64,000 nt of DNA from PALSA-607 sp963825425 (GTDB lineage: Bacteria; Actinomycetota; Actinomycetes; Acidothermales; Acidothermaceae): contig CAWGTF010000011.1 in NCBI GenBank assembly GCA_963825425.1, positions 310,001 to 374,000 on the forward strand, read 5' to 3'. The position numbers were made by a program, and so were the translations under genes. Under the pieces are notes generated by a model. It worked only from the letters and a program-made list of their open reading frames with translations. It ran no database searches and was not told the origin of the DNA. Below, piece by piece: positions 58,731-64,000 of the stretch; the first letter of the stretch is position 1; the number at the start of each line of letters is the position of its first letter.

Positions 58731-59782
58731 TCAGTCCTGGACCCCAGCGTTGGGGGGCGAGGACGTGACTGACTGCATGGGGCCGCCACCGGTGCCGGGT
58801 TTGCCGCGGCTGGCTTGCGCCAAGTGGATAGCCGACTTAGCGGCGAGCCGCTGCGCCTCGGTCAGGGCGAGTGACCTCGTCAGACCGTAGACATAAATGC
58901 CAGAGAAATAGTCGCCGTCAAACTGGTACACGATCGCCTGCCACGGCAGATTCAGCTGGCCAGTCGGGTCGGTGACGTGATAACTCAGGATGATCTGTCG
59001 CGCGACAAGCTGGCTATCGGACGGTGCGCGCTGGACGAGGTCGTTGACGTAGCCATCGGTTGTCGACGTCGGCGGGCACTGTCGCGACCGCTTGTTGAAC
59101 CTCGGCCCACGCTCGTGCCGTTCCGCCCTTCTGGTAGCGCACGAACTCGTTGCCCGCGGGTAGTGTGTCGTTCGCCGGTGTACTCGACCTGTACCCGCGT
59201 CATCCGCATTGCCTCACTGGTGTACGTGAAGTTGCACCAATCAAGAGTCGCCTGGTTGGTCGCGTTACGCCCACCATCGATCAAGAACATCATCGAACTC
59301 GCGCCGACCTCAGCGGGCGCGAGCAGGTACTGGTCGAGTGGGCCCGACGCGCTGCCGGGTGCAGTACCGCCAGCCGGTGTCGTCGGCTGGCCGGTCGATG
59401 GGCCAGCGGGACGCGGCGACGGGGGCAGCGACGATGGGGCTGTTGACTGCGGGGACGCCGAGGGGTGCGGTGTCGATGACCCGGTCGAGGTTGGCGGTGC
59501 GCTGCTAGCTGGTGGCGCGGCCACCGCGGCGGACGGCCCCGAGTGGTGACGGGTATCAAGGATGAACGCGCCCACACCCGATGCCGCCAGCAAGCCGACA
59601 ACGACTATCGCGGAGATCCAGATCAGCGTGCGCGACTTCTGGGGCGCCGGATAGTCGGGGGCCGCGCCAAATGGCGCGCCGCCAGAAGATCCGCCGCCAG
59701 GAGCTCCGGGAAACGCCCACGGATTCGCCGGACCACCGTAAGGCCCCCCGTACTGACCGGCACGGGACTCGTCGTCGGTCAT
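58731..59782 (-). CDS. Membrane-anchored protein of unknown function (frameshifted)
   Basis: About 350 aa once two or more frame changes between about 58980 and 59165 are joined. Order: a cytoplasmic Gly/Pro-rich head (AGQYGGPYGGPANPWAFPGAPG), one membrane span (TLIWISAIVVVGLLAASGVGAFIL), a long Pro/Ser/Thr linker (about residues 80-145), then an exported domain with LLAPAEVGASSMMFLIDGG, LDWCNFTYTSEAMRMTRVQVEY and YQFDGDYFSGIYVYGLTRSLALTEAQRLA. The layout recalls actinobacterial extracytoplasmic sensor-type proteins, but I do not recognise the domain. Confidence 0.7.
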
Positions 59783-59851
59783 GGACTGCCCCGTTTCGCT
59801 CGCGTCAGTTCGCGGCAGGCGGCGCGGCGCTGGTTCGTCGTCAGCCTGGCG

Positions 59852-60946
59852 TCAGCGCACAGCGCTGGTCTCGTCAGCCTCCGGCTGAGCGTCCGTAATC
59901 GTCCACGTGTCGCCGCCTGCCAGCAGCGCGGCGAGATCGCCGGCGCCGTTCTTCGCGACCGCCTGATCAAGTTGCGCCGTCATCAGGTCGTCGTAGACCG
60001 GCCGCTGCACATCGCGGAATACGCCGATCGGGGTCATCGACAGATTGGGTCGGGTGACACGTGACAACGCGAACGCAAGCGACGGGTCGTCGTCGTGCGA
60101 GTCATGGATGAGGACGCCGGGGTCGTTGCCGTCGCAGACTTCGAGCGAGCCGGACGCCGACCTGCGCAGACCGCGCGCGGCGTCGGCGCCGAACGTGATC
60201 GGTTGGCCGTGCTCGAGCCGGATCAGGAAGTCGTCACGAGTCTCCGGGGCCTTCAGCACTTCGAACGCGTCGTCGTTGAAGATGTTGCAGTTCTGGTAGA
60301 TCTCGACGAGTGACGTTCCGCGGTGCTCGGTCGCTGCGCGCAGCACCGCGGTCAGGTGTTTGCGGTCGGAGTCGATCGTGCGAGCGACGAAGGTCGCCTC
60401 GGCACCTAGCGCCAACGACACGGGATTGAACGGGAAGTCGAGTGAGCCCATCGGCGTCGACTTGGTGATCTTTCCGATCTCCGAGGTGGGTGAGTACTGG
60501 CCCTTGGTCAAGCCATAGATCCGATTGTTGAACAGCAGGATCGTCAGGTTGATGTTGCGTCGCAACGCGTGGATGAGATGGTTGCCACCGATCGACAACG
60601 CATCGCCGTCGCCGGTGACGACGAACACCGCGAGATCGGGCCGTGAAACCGCCAGCCCGGTAGCGATGGCAGGTGCCCGGCCGTGGATCGAGTGCATGCC
60701 GTAGGTCTGCAGGTAGTAAGGGAATCGCGACGAGCAACCGATGCCGGACACGAAGACGACGTTCTCGCGTCGCAAGCCGAGCTCGGGCAAGAACGCTTGA
60801 ACCGCAGCCAGAATCGCGTAGTCGCCGCAGCCAGGGCACCACCGCACTTCTTGGTCGGACTTGTATTCCTTGGCGGTCTGCGGCGCGTCGGCGACCGGCA
60901 CGAGATCGAAACTGTGCCGGTGCCCATTCGACAGCTCAGTGGTCAT
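59852..60946 (-). CDS. korB: 2-oxoacid:ferredoxin oxidoreductase beta subunit
   Basis: Thiamine-diphosphate subunit of a 2-oxoglutarate-type ferredoxin oxidoreductase. Intact 364 aa. EVRWCPGCGDYAILAAVQAFLPELGL, VVFVSGIGCSSRFPYYLQTYGMHSIHGRAPAIATGLA, the ThDP motif VVTGDGDALSIGGNHLIHALRRNINLTILLFNNRIYGLTKGQYSPTS and EIYQNCNIFNDDAF, with cysteines for one [4Fe-4S]. It matches the mycobacterial KorB type. The ATG overlaps the korA stop. Confidence 0.95.
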   Translation of the reverse strand: MTTELSNGHRHSFDLVPVADAPQTAKEYKSDQEVRWCPGCGDYAILAAVQAFLPELGLRRENVVFVSGIGCSSRFPYYLQTYGMHSIHGRAPAIATGLAVSRPDLAVFVVTGDGDALSIGGNHLIHALRRNINLTILLFNNRIYGLTKGQYSPTSEIGKITKSTPMGSLDFPFNPVSLALGAEATFVARTIDSDRKHLTAVLRAATEHRGTSLVEIYQNCNIFNDDAFEVLKAPETRDDFLIRLEHGQPITFGADAARGLRRSASGSLEVCDGNDPGVLIHDSHDDDPSLAFALSRVTRPNLSMTPIGVFRDVQRPVYDDLMTAQLDQAVAKNGAGDLAALLAGGDTWTITDAQPEADETSAVR

Positions 60947-62877
60947 TTGCCCATCACGCTCGTTGTCGCAGCCTCGGTGATCGTTGCGGCGATGACGTCG
61001 GCGAGTTCAGCGGCCTTGAACGGCATGCCATTGACCTTGTCATAGGGCACCGCATCGATCAGGTACTTCGCCCGGATCAGCAGCGCAAGCTGACCGAGGT
61101 TCATCTCGGGGATCAGCACGCGGTCGTATGCCCGCAGCACCTCGCCGGTGTTGGCCGGGAACGGATTGAGGTGCCGCAGGTGGGCCTGCGCGATCTTCAG
61201 GCCGCGCGCACGCACCCGCCGGCAGGCCGCTCCGATCGGGCCGTAGGTCGAGCCCCAGCCGAGAACCAACACATCGGCGGCACCGGAGGGATCGTCGACC
61301 GTGAGCGGCTCAATGTCGCGGGCGATGCCGTCGACCTTGGCCTGCCGCAGCCGCACCATCAGATCGTGGTTCGCCGGATCGTAGGAGATGTCGCCTGAGC
61401 CGTCGGCCTTTTCGAGACCGCCGACGCGATGCTCGAGCCCGGCCGTGCCGGGAATTGCCCACGCCCGCGCGAGGGTCTGCTCGTCGCGCTGGTAGGGCCA
61501 GAACTCCGGCTCGCCCTTCGCGTCGACGTGGTTGGGTGCCGTCGCGAAGGTCACCCGCAGATCGGGCAACAACTCGACGTCCGGCAATAGCCATGGCTCG
61601 GACCCGTTCGCCAAGTACCCGTCGGACAGCAAGAACACCGGCGTCCGGTACTTCGTGGCAATGCGCGCCGCCTCGAGTGCGGTCGGCATAGCAGTCCGAC
61701 GGCGTGCTCGGCGCAACGATCGGCACCGGGGCTTCACCGTTGCGGCCGAACATCGCCTGCAGCAGGTCGGCCTGCTCGGTCTTGGTCGGTAGCCCGGTCG
61801 ACGGGCCGCCGCGCTGCACGTCGACGATGATCAGCGGGCAGTTCGAGCATCACCCCGAGCCCGATTGCCTCGCTCTTCAGTGCGACGCCGGGACCAGACG
61901 TCGTCGTCACTCCAAGGCCGCCGCCGAACGCCGCACCGAGTGCCGCCGTCACGCCGGCGATCTCGTCCTCAGCCTGGAAGGTCCGCACGCCGAACGCCTT
62001 GTGCTTGCTCAACTCGTGCAAGATGTCGGACGCCGGGGTGATGGGGTAGGAGCCGAGGAACAGCGACAGACCGGTCGCCTTCGAGGCCGCGATAAGTCCA
62101 TACGACAACGCGAGGTTGCCGGAGATGTTGCGGTAGGTGCCGGCCTTCATCGGCGCCGGTTTGATCTCGTAGGAGACCGAGAACGTCTCCGTCGTCTCGC
62201 CGAAGTTGTAGCCGGCCCGGAACGCGGTGACGTTCGCCTTCGCGACGGCCGGCGTCTTGGCGAACTTGCGCTCCAGAAACTCCAGCGTCGAGTCCGTCGG
62301 CCGGTTGTACATCCACGACAGCAGCCCGAGCGCGAACATGTTCTTCGCCCGTTCTGCTTCCTTCTTCGAGATGTCGATGTCCTTGAGCGCCTCGACTGTC
62401 ATCGACGTCAGCGGCACCGCCGAGACGCCGGTATTCGCGCAGCGTGCCGTCCTCGAGCGGGTTACCGGCGTAACCGATGCGCTGGCAGGCACGAAGCGTG
62501 AACTCATCGGCGTTCGCGATGATGTCGGCACCAGGCGGCAGGTCGGCGACGTTCGCCTTCAACGCCGCTGGGTTCATCGCAACCAAAACGTTCGGTGCGT
62601 CGCCCGGCGTCATGATGTCGTGATCGGCGAAGTGCAACTGGAACGACGACACGCCTGGCAAGGTGCCGGCTGGGGCGCGGATCTCCGCAGGGAAGTTGGG
62701 CAGCGTCGACAGGTCGTTGCCGAAGGCCGCCGTCTCGGAGGTGAATCGATCACCGGTCAGCTGCATGCCGTCGCCGGAGTCACCGGCGAGCCGGATGATC
62801 ACCCGGTCGACTTGCTGAACCTGCTTGCGAGAGGCTGGTCGAGACGCCGAAGCGGATGCTGATCGTGCGGGTGACAC
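60943..62877 (-). CDS. korA: 2-oxoacid:ferredoxin oxidoreductase alpha subunit, gamma-alpha fusion (three frameshifts)
   Basis: About 645 aa. The N-terminal gamma domain (VDRVIIRLAGDSGDGMQLTGDRFTSE) is fused to the alpha domain (GYNFGETTETFSVSYEIK, GLSLFLGSYPITPASDILHELSKHK, FQAEDEIAGVTAALGAAFGGGLGVTTTSGPG, LIIVDVQRGGPSTGLPTKTEQADLL), the order found in mycobacterial KorA. Shifts near 62430, 61845 and 61685. The GTG at 62877 is chosen because GAGGAGGT lies about ten bases upstream; the frame is open to 62922. With KorB it would provide CoA-dependent 2-oxoglutarate oxidation to succinyl-CoA and reduced ferredoxin. Confidence 0.92.
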
Positions 62878-62987
62878 CGGGTGTCGGACCTCCTCGTGGG
62901 GCGTCGAGTCACTGTGGAACACTGCCGAAGTAGTGTGGGAACGCTTTCGACGCGCGGGTTTACATGGTACGTCTGTTCGCCGCTGCC

Positions 62988-63884
62988 CTAATGGTCAGGC
63001 ACCGCGGCGCGCGGGGCGATCTGGGCGATCAGGGCCGCGTCGGGATCATCGTTGAGTGCCAGGAACAGCGCGCTGGCCAGCGTGACGACAAATCCAAGAG
63101 CCGAGGGGACGACGAAGCCGGCCCTGGTCGAGTCACCGAGCACGAGCAACCCGACGGCCGACGCGGCGAGGGTTTCGACGCCGAACAACGCCGCGGTGGC
63201 GATGGTGACAGGGGAGCGTTGGAGGGCGGCGGCGAAGAACGCCATGCCCGCCACTCCGAAGATCGCGAGCGCGTACGCGGCAGGCGCTGTCAGGACGGCT
63301 CGCACCGAATGGGCGTCCGAGAGGATCCGCGATGCGACCCCGGTGCCCGCGAAACTGACTCCCGAGATTGCGGCGAGGATGCCACCCGCGCGGCCGGTGC
63401 CGTCGCTGACGGCCGCCCAGCGCAACACGATCACGCCGGCCACGATCACCGGCGCGGAAGCGATCACCAACCACCATTGCGCCGACCGTGCGACGGCGGT
63501 CGCCGCCTCGGCTTTCGCACCGGACGCGAGCAGGATGAGGCCGACGCCCAGCCCACACAGCGCCATGAGACTCGCGTCGGCCGAGCACGGTGCCAAGCAC
63601 TCGGCGTCCGACCAATGCGGTGACGCCCACACTCGACGCGGCGGCACATTGAACCAAGAACAGCGGCAGCCAGTGCAAGGCCACGACCATGCAGGCGAAG
63701 CCGAGCCCATCGAGCGCGACCCCCGCCAGGTAGAGCGGCGAGACGACGAGCCTGACGGATCGACTCGCCCGGCGACGAATCCGACTGGCGATTCGGCCGC
63801 CCGGCGGGCGGCCAGCCCTTGGAGTACCGACGCGACGCCCGTCGTCAGTGCGGCGCCAAGGGCCAGGAGCAGCCCGACGATCAC
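62988..63884 (-). CDS. EamA/DMT-like integral membrane protein (two frameshifts)
   Basis: About 298 aa from GTG 63884. The start IVGLLLALGAALTTGVASVLQGLAARRA and the later spans LMALCGLGVGLILLASGA, WWLVIASAPVIVAGVIVLRWA, YALAIFGVAGMAFFAAALQRSPVTIATAALFGVETLAASAVGLLVLGD and VVPSALGFVVTLASALFLAL fit a DMT-type ten-span protein. Frame changes near 63760 and 63600 bracket the piece LALDGLGFACMVVALHWLPLFLVQ-like. Substrate unknown. Confidence 0.72.
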   Translation of the reverse strand: MIVGLLLALGAALTTGVASVLQGLAARRAAESPVGFVAGRVDPSGSSSRRSTWRGSRSMGSASPAWSWPCTGCRCSWFNVPPRRVWASPHWSDAECLAPCSADASLMALCGLGVGLILLASGAKAEAATAVARSAQWWLVIASAPVIVAGVIVLRWAAVSDGTGRAGGILAAISGVSFAGTGVASRILSDAHSVRAVLTAPAAYALAIFGVAGMAFFAAALQRSPVTIATAALFGVETLAASAVGLLVLGDSTRAGFVVPSALGFVVTLASALFLALNDDPDAALIAQIAPRAAVPDH

Positions 63885-63897
63885 AGTGGTTCGATGA

Positions 63898-64000
63898 TCA
63901 TGGTGCGCGACGGGTGAAGGTGAGGCGCACGAACGTGAAGCGCAGCCCGACTCGCTTCCAGTGCACCGGCCGCTGCGGGTGGTCCGGGGAGAACGAGCCG
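63898..64000 (-). CDS. C-terminal fragment of an unidentified protein
   Basis: 33 codons open from the window edge to a TGA at 63898-63900: GSFSPDHPQRPVHWKRVGLR then FTFVRLTFTRRAP. It would end 14 bases before the EamA-like start, in the same direction. Too short to identify, and it may be chance. Confidence 0.35.
   Translation of the reverse strand, partial: GSFSPDHPQRPVHWKRVGLRFTFVRLTFTRRAP

Noticed and set aside
1..64000. tRNA, rRNA, riboswitch or IS elements
   Set aside because: Reading all intergenic stretches I found no cloverleaf-like conserved arms, no rRNA segments, no transposase and no terminal inverted repeats. A covariance-model search (tRNAscan-SE, Infernal/Rfam) would be decisive.

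Overview
High-GC DNA with dense head-to-tail genes, many GTG starts and frequent ATGA/GTGA stop-start overlaps points to an actinomycete chromosome. Gene content agrees: a stand-alone Rex, a HemD fused to a degenerate SUMT domain, BldC-type small HTH proteins, the 32-residue bS22-like ribosomal protein, and futalosine-route menaquinone genes next to nuoA-N. The order resembles the rex-hem and mqn-nuo regions of Streptomyces and the Acidothermus/Frankia group, as I recall them. I cannot name a genus. I saw no rRNA, tRNA, IS element, prophage, CRISPR array or origin.

Layout. 1-5.7 kb: a truncated small protein, an ABC-2 exporter, proline dehydrogenase, ProC, AcuC and a phosphatase-like protein. 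5.9-7.2 kb: small HTH regulator, bS22-like protein, secreted CAP-domain protein (minus). 7.3-14.2 kb: glutaredoxin-like protein, a Rex operator, then rex-hemA-hemC-hemD-hemB and a HAD hydrolase. 14.3-18.7 kb: one large secreted propeller/FnIII/LamG/5xPKD protein (minus). 19-25 kb: hemL, phosphoglycerate mutase-like gene and the cytochrome c maturation set resA-ccdA-resB-ccsB. 25-34.5 kb: UbiD, UbiA, UbiX, a BldC-like gene (minus), mqnE, a DUF4229-like gene, mqnA, a lone receiver domain, mqnC, an ADA-type aminodeoxyfutalosine deaminase and menG. 34.5-52.5 kb: a second Rex operator, a geranylgeranyl-reductase-like gene, nuoA-N and a polyprenyl diphosphate synthase. 52.7-57.7 kb: LacI regulator with an alpha-glucoside-type ABC importer. 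57.8-64 kb (minus): RarD, a membrane-anchored unknown, KorB, KorA, an EamA-like protein and a truncated end.

The genes form a respiratory block: heme, cytochrome c assembly, menaquinone head group, prenylation, tail synthesis and tail reduction, and the NADH dehydrogenase that uses the quinone. Rex-type operators at 7661-7678 and 34500-34517 suggest NADH/NAD+ control of both the heme and the complex I halves.

Quality warning: more than 40 conserved genes or gene segments are split by single-base frame changes (mostly net +1), spread evenly through essential genes. I read these as sequencing or assembly errors, so each affected gene is given as one CDS with the approximate shift position.
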